Assembly: GCA_003535335.1 (NCBI GenBank)
Contig: DOHJ01000017.1
Span: forward strand, 1 to 12,162
DNA from: Paracoccaceae bacterium
GTDB taxonomy: Bacteria; Pseudomonadota; Alphaproteobacteria; Rhodobacterales; Rhodobacteraceae
Length of the DNA stretch: 12,162 nt
Reading direction: 5' to 3'
The notes below the pieces were generated by a model that saw only the letters and a list, made by a program, of their open reading frames with translations, searched no databases and had not been told where the DNA came from. Made by a program: the position numbers and the translations under genes. Positions 6,014 through 12,162 of this stretch are shown piece after piece (the stretch's first letter is position 1; every line of letters begins with the position of its first letter).

Positions 6014-7402
6014 TTGAGCGACCGAAACACACGCAAACAACATGGTGGACCAGCCCGCCCTGCCCGCAGTAAACTGGAACAGTTTTTTGCCAATCCAACG
6101 GACACCCCGCTGGCGGATGCCTTTACCTCTAAAGGCGCTGTGCATCCTTTTGTCGGAATGCAGCCCGTGCCCCAGCCCCGCTGGAATGCGGTCTGGAATG
6201 AAATTGCCGCAATCCCCAGAACCGGCAAATCTGTCGCCTATATTCACATCCCGTTTTGCGAAAATCATTGCCTGTTTTGCGGCTTTTACCAAAATGCGTG
6301 GCGCAAGGATGCCGGCCCGACCTATGTTGATATGGTGGTCAATGAAATGCGCCGCAGCAAGGATCAGATTTGGCAATCCAAGGGGCCGATCCATGCGGTA
6401 TATTTTGGCGGCGGCACCCCCAGCGCGCTGGATGCCCCGCAGCTGGCCCAGCTGCTAAAGGCCGTGCATAAATATCTGCCGCTGGCCCCCGATTGCGAAA
6501 TCACCGTTGAGGGGCGCATTCACAATTTCACCGACGCTAAGATCAAGGCCTGTCTGGACAATGGCGCCAACCGGATTTCGATTGGTGTGCAGACTTTCAA
6601 GGAACGCCTTCGCAACCGGATGGGGCGAAAAGCCGGGCGCGCGCAAATTATTAAATTTCTGCAATCTCTGGTGGAAACCGATCGCGCAACCGTGGTGATT
6701 GATCTGATTTATGGCTTTCCGGAACAGAGCCTTGAAGACTGGGAAAACGATGTGAAAACCGCGATTTCCACCGGCATTCACGGCATTGATTTATATTCGC
6801 TAAACCTGATTGGCTCGACCCCGCTGGTGACGGCTATTGAAAAGGGGAAATTCGAAATGCCGCCTGAGATGTCTGAAAAAGGCGAATATTATCGGCGCGG
6901 CACCCGGATGATGCATGATGCGCGCTGGCAAGGTATTTCATCGACCCATTGGCGGCGCGACACCCGCGAGCGTAATTTTTACAATCTGATGGTCAAATCC
7001 GGCGCCAATTGTCTGGCCTTTGGTTCGGGGGCCGGTGGTCTGCTGAACGGCTATTCTTTCCGAAACGATGGCAATCTGGAAAGTTACATGACCAAAGCCA
7101 TGGCTGGCGAGAAAACCTTTAGTTTTCTGATGAAACAACCGGATGAGCATGCGTTATTTAACCGGATCAAGGGTGAAATGGAGCTGGGGCGGCTGAATGT
7201 GACATGGCTGGCTGAACAATGCGGCGACAAATGGGACAGCGCAATTTCACCCCTGATCCGTCAGTGGGGCAGTTGCGGTTTATTGACTTATGATGGCGAC
7301 TGGATCGACCTGACATTGGCGGGGCGGTTTTGGCAAGTGACCATGACCGTTAGCCTGCTGGAATGGATAAAACTGACACTGGCGCAGCAAATCGCTGCCT
7401 GA
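6014..7402 (+). CDS. hutW: Radical-SAM heme methyltransferase for anaerobic heme degradation (ChuW/HutW)
   Basis: ChuW/HutW enzymes open the heme ring without oxygen: a SAM-derived radical and methyl transfer give anaerobilin and release iron. The radical-SAM cluster motif CxxxCxxC is in HIPFCENHCLFCGFY (cysteines 82, 86, 89 from the start at 6014), followed by the SAM-binding YFGGGTPSAL and by RISIGVQTF, VIDLIYGFP and LYSLNLI, in the order of the HemN-like family. The N-terminal LADAFTSKGAVHPF is specific to the ChuW/HutW branch as opposed to HemN/HemW. Length is 462 aa, close to the family. No ATG lies in frame upstream of the conserved region. TTG 6014 is preferred because AAGGA sits 8 bases before it; a longer frame begins at TTG 5924 and would add 30 low-complexity polar residues. 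It heads a tight operon with hutX 23 bp downstream and a heme monooxygenase after that. A HemW-type function is unlikely given the partners. Confidence 0.9.
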   Translation: MSDRNTRKQHGGPARPARSKLEQFFANPTDTPLADAFTSKGAVHPFVGMQPVPQPRWNAVWNEIAAIPRTGKSVAYIHIPFCENHCLFCGFYQNAWRKDAGPTYVDMVVNEMRRSKDQIWQSKGPIHAVYFGGGTPSALDAPQLAQLLKAVHKYLPLAPDCEITVEGRIHNFTDAKIKACLDNGANRISIGVQTFKERLRNRMGRKAGRAQIIKFLQSLVETDRATVVIDLIYGFPEQSLEDWENDVKTAISTGIHGIDLYSLNLIGSTPLVTAIEKGKFEMPPEMSEKGEYYRRGTRMMHDARWQGISSTHWRRDTRERNFYNLMVKSGANCLAFGSGAGGLLNGYSFRNDGNLESYMTKAMAGEKTFSFLMKQPDEHALFNRIKGEMELGRLNVTWLAEQCGDKWDSAISPLIRQWGSCGLLTYDGDWIDLTLAGRFWQVTMTVSLLEWIKLTLAQQIAA

Positions 7403-7425
7403 ACTTCCTGAAAGGAACTTTGAAA

Positions 7426-7932
7426 ATGACAATGACTGATGAAGCCAAAACCAAGGTAAAAAATGCCTTGGCCGAAACCCCCGGCGCGGTGCTGGAACAG
7501 GTGGCCAAGGAAAACGGCGTCACTGTGGCCGATGTGGTTTCCTGCCTGCTGCCCGAACAGGTAAGAACCATTTCCGGTGACAAATTCGAAGCAGTGATGA
7601 CCGAAATTTCGACTTGGGGCGAGATCACTTTTATCGTTGCCACCAATGACGTGATTTTCGAGGCCAAAGGCGAAGTGCCGACCGGATCTGTCGGGCGCGG
7701 GTTTTACAATCTGCACGGCAAACCGATTGGCGGCCACCTGAACCTGAACAATTGCGCCAGTATTTCGTTTGTTTCGCGCCCGCTGTTTACATCCGACACC
7801 CATTCGGTGCAGTTTTACAACCATGATGGCGGCTGCATGTTTAAAATCTATCTGGGGCGCGATGCGGATCGCAAACTGATCCCCGAACAAGTGGCGACGT
7901 TCAAGGCTTACCGCGAAAAAATGGCCGGATAA
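7426..7932 (+). CDS. hutX: Cytosolic heme carrier HutX/ChuX
   Basis: HutX/ChuX proteins bind heme in the cytoplasm and hand it to the degrading enzyme. The 168 residues show the family order: an N-terminal helical part (TPGAVLEQVAKENGVTVADV) and LLPEQV, then the beta-rich core with FEAVMTEISTWGEITFIV, GFYNLHGKPIGGHLN and FVSRPLFTSDTHSVQFYNHD, and ending in MFKIYLGRD and a terminal helix. A heme ligand is not assigned here; the tyrosine and histidine of GFYNLHG and the histidines of the TSDTHS/FYNHD region are candidates. ATG 7426 is chosen because AAAGGA (7411-7416) lies 9 bases upstream; an ATG at 7432 is also possible, and the open frame further upstream overlaps hutW out of frame. It lies 23 bp behind hutW and 29 bp before the monooxygenase gene, so the three are almost certainly cotranscribed and HutX may feed both enzymes. 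Confidence 0.9.
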   Translation: MTMTDEAKTKVKNALAETPGAVLEQVAKENGVTVADVVSCLLPEQVRTISGDKFEAVMTEISTWGEITFIVATNDVIFEAKGEVPTGSVGRGFYNLHGKPIGGHLNLNNCASISFVSRPLFTSDTHSVQFYNHDGGCMFKIYLGRDADRKLIPEQVATFKAYREKMAG

Positions 7933-7961
7933 TCGGCCAACCAATAAAAGGAAATTAAATA

Positions 7962-8297
7962 ATGTTTCTAGCAACAAACCGTTTCAAGGTTTTACCAAAC
8001 CGCACCGACGCCTTTGAGAAAATGTGGGAAAACCGCAATAGCGACCTGCCAAAGCTTGAGGGATTTGTTGAATTTCGCCTGATGCGCGGACCCGAATGTG
8101 ATGGCTATGTGCTGTATCTTTCGCATACGTTTTGGGAAAATGAAGATAATTTCAAAACCTGGACCCAATCCAAGGAATTTGGCGCATCGCACGCGAAAAA
8201 ACGTGCCGGACAATCCGAACCGATGATGATGGGCGGGCCGCAATTTGAAGGCTTCCAGCATTGTTCAGGTGTGAAACAGGACGGCAGCAAGTTTTAA
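7962..8297 (+). CDS. ABM-fold heme-degrading monooxygenase (IsdG / HmuQ-HmuD type)
   Basis: Small dimeric ferredoxin-like enzymes of the antibiotic-biosynthesis-monooxygenase fold open heme with oxygen and release iron. The catalytic triad of IsdG (Asn6, Trp66, His76 in Staphylococcus) has counterparts at Asn6, Trp67 and His77 in this 111-residue protein, with nearly identical spacing. The opening TNRFKVLPNRTDAFEKMW, the middle LEGFVEFRLMRGPE, and the DNFKTWTQSKEF helix closely resemble rhizobial HmuQ/HmuD heme oxygenases. FEGFQ near the C-terminus is also typical. A strong ribosome-binding site (AAAGGAAA) precedes the ATG. It is the last gene of the hut operon, in the place where other bacteria carry hutZ, and is followed 36 bp later by a terminator. 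It could accept a different substrate, since the fold is used broadly, but the triad and the neighbours make heme most likely. Confidence 0.85.
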   Translation: MFLATNRFKVLPNRTDAFEKMWENRNSDLPKLEGFVEFRLMRGPECDGYVLYLSHTFWENEDNFKTWTQSKEFGASHAKKRAGQSEPMMMGGPQFEGFQHCSGVKQDGSKF

Positions 8298-8333
8298 AAA
8301 CAGATCAGCACAAACAGGCCTGCTAAATTTTGT

Positions 8334-8369
8334 AAAAAGCCGCACAATCTCACCACTGTGCGGCTTTTT
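8334..8369. terminator. Bidirectional intrinsic terminator ending the hut operon
   Basis: AAAAAGCCGCACA (8334-8346) pairs perfectly with TGTGCGGCTTTTT (8357-8369) across a 10-base loop, giving a 13-bp stem with a GC core and a T-run on either strand. It lies 36 bp behind the monooxygenase stop and about 75 bp before nnrU, so it insulates the hut operon from nnrU. Confidence 0.9.
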
Positions 8370-8443
8370 GATTCCCGTTTGCCTGTGACTGCGATAACAT
8401 AGCCCTAGATAAAATCCGTTTTGCCATTCAGGAGAGCCGCGCG

Positions 8444-9115
8444 GTGCAATTTTTTCAGGACTGGGGTAATTTTTTGGCCGCATTCGTGGTTTTTTTCCTG
8501 TCTCATTCCATTCCCGTGCGCCCACCTGTAAAATCGCGCATCGTGGCAAAGATTGGCGCGCGTGGCTTTGCGCTTGGCTATTCCGCCCTTTCAATCGCCA
8601 TTTTAACCTGGATCATCGTCGCGGCAGGGCGCGCCCCGTATATCGAGCTTTGGAGCTATCAGCCGTGGCAAAACTACGCGCCGCTTTACGGGATGCTGGC
8701 CGCGATTGTAATTATATCGATGGCCTTTGGCCAACCCAATCCGCTCTCTTTTGGCGGCTGGAATAACGACCGGTTTGATCCCGAAAATCCCGGCATCATC
8801 GGCTGGGTGCGCCACCCTTTGCTGATCGCCCTGTTCATCTGGTCCGCGGCCCACATGGTGCCGAACGGCAATCTGGCCCATGTCATTGTTTTCGGGCTGT
8901 TTGGCGGTTTTGCCCTGTTGGGTCGCAAGATTATCGACAAACGTTCAAAACGGCTTTTAGGTTTGGAAAAATGGCAACATCTGTCCAACACAAAACGCCA
9001 AATCCGCATAACTGCGCGAGGTCTAAAGCGTATTGGCATCGGTGTTCTGATCTATCTGGCCGTGTTATATTCCCATGAAATTGTAATCGGCGTCACGCCG
9101 TTTATTTGGGATTAG
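8444..9115 (+). CDS. nnrU: NnrU-family inner-membrane protein
   Basis: NnrU proteins are integral membrane proteins first found in denitrifiers and linked to nitrite/nitric-oxide metabolism; they are related to the NnrU/MddA methyltransferase-like group, and the biochemical role is not settled. The 223 residues contain about five or six hydrophobic segments (around 5-20, 40-60, 80-97, 125-145, 148-163 and 195-213) and the family's conserved stretch FGQPNPLSFG, then P-G-I-I-G-W-V-R-H-P-L-L (residues about 117-128), which includes the R-H-P of isoprenylcysteine-methyltransferase-like membrane enzymes. Start is GTG 8444, with AGGAGA 8 bases upstream. It stands alone behind a strong terminator and must have its own promoter in 8370-8430, which I could not define; no FNR-type box is visible there. 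It ends 4 bp from the end of the convergent nnrS gene. Confidence 0.85.
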   Translation: MQFFQDWGNFLAAFVVFFLSHSIPVRPPVKSRIVAKIGARGFALGYSALSIAILTWIIVAAGRAPYIELWSYQPWQNYAPLYGMLAAIVIISMAFGQPNPLSFGGWNNDRFDPENPGIIGWVRHPLLIALFIWSAAHMVPNGNLAHVIVFGLFGGFALLGRKIIDKRSKRLLGLEKWQHLSNTKRQIRITARGLKRIGIGVLIYLAVLYSHEIVIGVTPFIWD

Positions 9116-9119
9116 AGCG

Positions 9120-10397
9120 TTAGCCCGGTTTGCCATCCGGTCTGGGTTTTGTAAGTATCCCCCAGAATGAAACCAGAAACACCGCAAATGCAGCCGCCCA
9201 TGTTAACGATGAAATGCCGATTGCCATGTGCTGATAATAATCCGGCAACAACACCGGCACAAACACCCGTAACGCGGCCGAAACATTGATTAAAACAACC
9301 GAAACAATCACCGATTTCGAGATCACCATTTCGCGCCCCGTGTGTTCGATCCCGGCAATCACGCAAACCGCCAACACCGCCAAACTGGCAGACCCCAGCG
9401 CCAAGGCGTGGCGGGCGGCGGCGAAATAATCCCAGCCGGACAGGTCATGAATACCAATGCCCGCCAGACCAATCGCCATCCAGACATGGGTTAGATAAAT
9501 CACCAGCATATAAGGTTTTAGTAAAACCCGGCCCACATGCCAATCAGACAACCTGTCCAGCTGTGCCGCGGCAGCCGCCAGCGCGATCCAGCCGGTGACC
9601 GGGTTTTCCGGAATGAAAAAATCGGCCAGCGCGAAAATCATCAAGGTGGCGGCCGCCAGATTTCGGCGTGGCGGGATTGGGCGAAACACGCTTTCGTCAT
9701 CGCCCTGCTCCTCTAATGCCAGCGGCACCAGCACCATAGAAACCCGCGTAACCACAACAGAAATGCCAATCAAAAACACATGCAGCGAAGCGTTTAGCGC
9801 CTGCATCGACAGGTCATACGGCCAGTAATCAGGCAGCGGGATGCCCATCCAGCCAAGGTAAATCACAATCTGGATCAGCCACAGGGCCAGCTGTAAATAA
9901 ATGAATGACCTGTGGCGCTTTTGGCGCTCGCGCCACAGGTCCGGAACCGTCCAGTACATCAGCAACGGCAAAAAAGCGGCGTTGATGACACCAACCAGCC
10001 ACAGCGGCAGCACGCCAGCCAGCAGCATGGCCAGCCGTCCGGCAATCCAGACCGCCGAAATCAGCGCCAGCTTGCGCCCCATTATATGTTTATATTTGGT
10101 GCCGCCCGGATTTTTCAGATTGGGGTCTGCCGTTAGATCCGGCACCGCCGTTAATAAAAAGCCCGCCAACGAGGCGGCAACAAAGCCGTAAATCATCTCG
10201 TGGGCGTGCCATTGCACGACCGAAACACTATCGGGCAAACTGACCAAACCGTACCAAAAACCGGCCCATGTCAGCACGGTAAATGCAGCGTATCCAGCCG
10301 ATAGGATGAAAAATGGCCGAAAGCCATAGGCGAAAATTACCCGATCAAACAACGGATTATCGTCGTATTTATGTTTTTGTGGCGATTGCAGGTTCAT
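9120..10397 (-). CDS. nnrS: NnrS-family polytopic membrane protein
   Basis: NnrS is a heme- and copper-containing inner-membrane protein that protects cells from nitric-oxide stress and accompanies denitrification genes. The 425 residues hold about twelve hydrophobic segments. Family marks are GFRPFF (residues 25-30), the histidine pair in WHAHEMIYGF (His64, His66), LHVFLIGIS, LTHVWMAIG and ARHALALG followed by IEHTGRE. In classical denitrifier NnrS the last region usually reads H-A-x-x-x-G, then M-x-x-R-x-x-L-G-H-T-G-R; here the methionine/arginine stretch is replaced by SASLAVLAVCVIAGIEHTGR, so it belongs to a more divergent branch. The start ATG overlaps the stop of the upstream GST gene (ATGA), pointing to translational coupling. 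It is the last gene of a minus-strand operon and is convergent with nnrU (4-bp gap). A different function is possible because the family is broad, but the family call is firm. Confidence 0.88.
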   Translation of the reverse strand: MNLQSPQKHKYDDNPLFDRVIFAYGFRPFFILSAGYAAFTVLTWAGFWYGLVSLPDSVSVVQWHAHEMIYGFVAASLAGFLLTAVPDLTADPNLKNPGGTKYKHIMGRKLALISAVWIAGRLAMLLAGVLPLWLVGVINAAFLPLLMYWTVPDLWRERQKRHRSFIYLQLALWLIQIVIYLGWMGIPLPDYWPYDLSMQALNASLHVFLIGISVVVTRVSMVLVPLALEEQGDDESVFRPIPPRRNLAAATLMIFALADFFIPENPVTGWIALAAAAAQLDRLSDWHVGRVLLKPYMLVIYLTHVWMAIGLAGIGIHDLSGWDYFAAARHALALGSASLAVLAVCVIAGIEHTGREMVISKSVIVSVVLINVSAALRVFVPVLLPDYYQHMAIGISSLTWAAAFAVFLVSFWGILTKPRPDGKPG

Positions 10398-11101
10398 GCG
10401 CTAACCTTGGCAAAAGTCAGCGTCTGCATCCGGTCGCAATAGCTGCGTAAATTGTGAATTCTGCGGGCATAATCACGCAAATCATTGGGCTGATCCTGAT
10501 CCATAATATTGGCTATAAAGGCATAAAGCGTCAGATCCAAGCGGCTTGGGTTTTCGCCAAAAGCAAAGCCGCTATCGCCCAGAAAATCAGCCAGTGTATC
10601 CAGCTGTGCGCCCCCCTTGGCATATGCGCCTTTTACATCGTCACTGCGCAAACCGCGGCTGCGCATTTGTTTCAGCAAATGGCGACGGATCAGATAAACC
10701 GCAGGGCCACGCATGGCGCGCGGGATGTTGGATTTTAATACGGGGCTAAAATTTTCCCAGCCCACCGGATCGGCCCACCGCATGTAGGTGATCTGCCAAA
10801 ACAGGTTTTGCTCGACCCAAATGCGTATCATTTTTGCTGTAGCAAGGTCCCGATGGCTGATATCTGCATCCAGAGGATTGGCCTGATTTTGCTCGAAATA
10901 ATCCATGATGTCTTCGGTGTCAGTTATGGATTTCCCCCCGTCTTTAATAAACGGCACCAGCTTTGAGGGTGATTTTCGCGGGCTGGACGGCACAAATTTA
11001 TAAGGAATGTCACGGTAAAGCAGATAGGCCTCGGCCTTCATACAAAACGGTGACGCGTTGGGAATGCCCAGAACGGGGCGAAATTGGTGTAGCTCGATCA
11101 T
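10394..11101 (-). CDS. Faxc/metaxin-like glutathione S-transferase family protein
   Basis: The protein has a thioredoxin-like N-terminal domain (residues 1-75) and an all-helical GST C-terminal domain (about 80-225). The N-terminal part carries SPFCMKAEAYL (17-27, with one cysteine at position 20), PYKFVPS and LVPFIKDGGKSITDTEDIMDYF, which is the pattern of the FAX/metaxin-like branch (GST_N_4 / GST_C_6 type) rather than of classical detoxifying GSTs. The helical domain includes RLDLTLYAFIANIM, the usual N-capping/hydrophobic staple region (S-R-x-D). No substrate can be read from it. The stop overlaps the nnrS start by 4 bp, and the upstream substrate-binding-protein gene ends 75 bp before its ATG on the same strand. 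The ribosome-binding site is weak (AGAGAA at 10-15 bases). Length, 235 aa, is normal. Confidence 0.8.
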   Translation of the reverse strand: MIELHQFRPVLGIPNASPFCMKAEAYLLYRDIPYKFVPSSPRKSPSKLVPFIKDGGKSITDTEDIMDYFEQNQANPLDADISHRDLATAKMIRIWVEQNLFWQITYMRWADPVGWENFSPVLKSNIPRAMRGPAVYLIRRHLLKQMRSRGLRSDDVKGAYAKGGAQLDTLADFLGDSGFAFGENPSRLDLTLYAFIANIMDQDQPNDLRDYARRIHNLRSYCDRMQTLTFAKVSA

Positions 11102-11128
11102 AGGCGTATTCTCTGGCTGGTTTATCTG

Positions 11129-11160
11129 CCCTGCGCAAGCAATTTTATGCCTGCGCAGGG
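11129..11160. other. Intercistronic stem-loop between the binding-protein and GST genes
   Basis: CCCTGCGCA (11129-11137) and TGCGCAGGG (11152-11160) form a 9-bp GC-rich stem around 14 bases; an inner GCA/TGC pair (11139-11141 with 11148-11150) can extend it. No T-run follows on either strand, so it is a poor intrinsic terminator. On the minus strand it lies just behind the binding-protein stop and ahead of the GST gene, the usual place for an mRNA-stabilising hairpin that keeps binding-protein message high relative to downstream genes. That role is inferred. Confidence 0.5.
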
Positions 11161-11176
11161 AAGGTTTGTGCAGGTA

Positions 11177-12162
11177 TTACAATCCACCAAAGGCGGCTGC
11201 AATATCGGCGTTTTCTTCCATGAATTTACGGATTTTTTCAACATCAACCGGATCAAACATTTTTTGGGTGCGCTTGATGCATTCGATCTGAATCCGCGAG
11301 CTTTCCAGACGGATTGCCGCCATTTCCTGCAGTAAGGTATCGACAGTTTTCCAGTCATCCACCAGATAGGCCTGCAGCACCGCTGCCTCGGCCTTGCGCA
11401 TTTTTTGCAGCTGTAGGAACATCGGTTTATGGGCCCATTCGCGAATGCGGATCGTGGCGATCTGGGTTTTTTTGGTCAGGCCCAGTTGATCGCCGTAAGC
11501 CAGCGAAATACCAACGTGGCGCGGCAACATTTGCGAAACCAGAAATGGCTGGCCAGGGATTTTGAAATCATTGCCATGCCAGATAATATCACGGCTGGGT
11601 GACATGCCGCCTTTGGCCCAAACCATGCGCATTTTGGCCTCCATTGCAGCGGCCGATTTGAAATCCATCCGCAGCAAGCCGCGCTCTAGCATGTTTTCAA
11701 ACACCTTAGGGGGTGCGTTTTTGCCAAAAGCATCGGTGAAGCCTTGCGAGATGATCGCGGCAACTTCGACACGGTTGGCAGGGTCAAACATGTAATCTAC
11801 AGCCTTGTCAAAACCGGCAACGATGGCAGCTGCGTCTTCTTGTTCGCCAACAATCCACAAGCCGCTAAGCGGCATGCCGAAATGGCTGACTGATCTGACC
11901 GTATCGGCAAAAACATGGTATTGGGTTGGCCAATTTCCCTTTTTCATCTTGATCAGACCATGCGACAGTTGCGGCTCCGCCATTACCACGAAATCTGGCG
12001 CGTTATCGGCTGATTTCATTTGTGCAAAGGCATTACCGGGCGTGCTGCCGGCAAACATCAGATCGGCCTTGGGGTTAACGCCCTGCACCATCATTGCCGC
12101 CATTGCCGTTTTATGCGGCGGGGTTTTAATGCCCGGTGTGATCAGCCCCATTGTGCCTTTCA
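11177..12162 (-). CDS. ABC-type substrate-binding protein, NitT/TauT-like (5' end outside the window)
   Basis: This is the C-terminal part (at least 328 residues) of a periplasmic binding protein of the SsuA/TauA/THI5-like group, which captures small organic solutes for ABC import. Seen are TPHKT-like PPHKTAMAAMMV, then ADLMFAGSTPGNAFAQM and FVVMAEPQLSHGLIK (the end of lobe two and the hinge), WIVGEQEDAAAIVAGFDKAVDYM (typical of the C-terminal helices where residues are counted off after the W-I-V/A strand), and a long charged helical tail (residues from about 220). The frame has no stop up to base 12162, so the ATG at 12151 is internal and the signal peptide lies beyond the edge. No permease or ATPase gene is visible; they may be upstream of the edge, because this gene is first in the operon with the GST and nnrS genes. 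The ligand is unknown. The tail after residue about 250 is longer than I expect for the group. Confidence 0.7.
   Translation of the reverse strand, partial: KGTMGLITPGIKTPPHKTAMAAMMVQGVNPKADLMFAGSTPGNAFAQMKSADNAPDFVVMAEPQLSHGLIKMKKGNWPTQYHVFADTVRSVSHFGMPLSGLWIVGEQEDAAAIVAGFDKAVDYMFDPANRVEVAAIISQGFTDAFGKNAPPKVFENMLERGLLRMDFKSAAAMEAKMRMVWAKGGMSPSRDIIWHGNDFKIPGQPFLVSQMLPRHVGISLAYGDQLGLTKKTQIATIRIREWAHKPMFLQLQKMRKAEAAVLQAYLVDDWKTVDTLLQEMAAIRLESSRIQIECIKRTQKMFDPVDVEKIRKFMEENADIAAAFGGL

Noticed and set aside
5752..6228. Minus-strand open frame over the hutW 5' region
   Set aside because: Opposes conserved HutW coding sequence, is cysteine- and arginine-rich in a way typical of shadow frames, and matches no family.
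7288..7977. Minus-strand open frame opposite hutX
   Set aside because: Complement of well-supported hutX and hutW codons; no independent evidence.

Overview
The window looks like chromosomal DNA of an alphaproteobacterium of the Rhodobacterales (Roseobacter-like) type with a moderate GC content. The evidence is a tolC-popZ pair with protein termini typical of that order, a remnant of the protein-L-isoaspartate methyltransferase gene (pcm) in front of tolC, and accessory genes common in marine Rhodobacterales (nnrS, nnrU, hutW/hutX, an IsdG/HmuQ-type heme monooxygenase). These assignments come from reading the translated sequence; no search was run. I see no tRNA, rRNA, CRISPR array, transposase or phage gene.

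Layout. (1) 1-3240 is a housekeeping block that has been eroded. A decayed pcm fragment (about 81-371) runs in frame, without a stop, into tolC (outer-membrane efflux channel, 372-1742). The polar organiser popZ (1842-2723) follows. Behind it, on the minus strand, is a broken choline/aminoglycoside-kinase-like gene (about 2880-3224). (2) 3241-4864 holds a short non-coding stretch with an 18-bp palindrome and a sigma70-like promoter, then cysG (trifunctional siroheme synthase). (3) 4865-5794 (minus) is an exported zinc-hydrolase-like protein of the aspartoacylase/succinylglutamate-desuccinylase type (M14 superfamily). It is tail-to-tail with cysG with no bases between the stop codons and is divergent from the heme operon. 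(4) 6014-8297 is a compact heme-iron operon: hutW (radical-SAM anaerobic heme degradation), hutX (heme carrier) and an ABM-fold heme monooxygenase, closed by a strong bidirectional terminator at 8334-8369. (5) 8444-9115 is nnrU (+), convergent with a minus-strand operon of an ABC-type substrate-binding protein (5' end outside the window), a Faxc/metaxin-like GST and nnrS. The GST stop overlaps the nnrS start by 4 bp.

How it fits together. The right-hand 8.7 kb is dominated by tetrapyrrole, iron and nitrogen-oxide chemistry. CysG makes siroheme (and supplies the siroheme-branch intermediates for heme d1 where that pathway exists). HutW and the IsdG-type enzyme open heme by oxygen-independent and oxygen-dependent routes, with HutX as the likely carrier. 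NnrS and NnrU belong to families tied to denitrification and nitric-oxide stress. A shared theme of life at changing oxygen with heme as iron source is inference. No nitrite, nitric-oxide or nitrous-oxide reductase gene, and no heme transporter gene, lies inside the window.

The most notable points are the gene decay on both sides of tolC-popZ, the pairing of anaerobic and aerobic heme-opening enzymes in one operon with the IsdG-type enzyme where other bacteria carry HutZ, the little-described exported AspA-like hydrolase, and the SBP-GST-nnrS operon. I do not see a clearly new multi-gene system.
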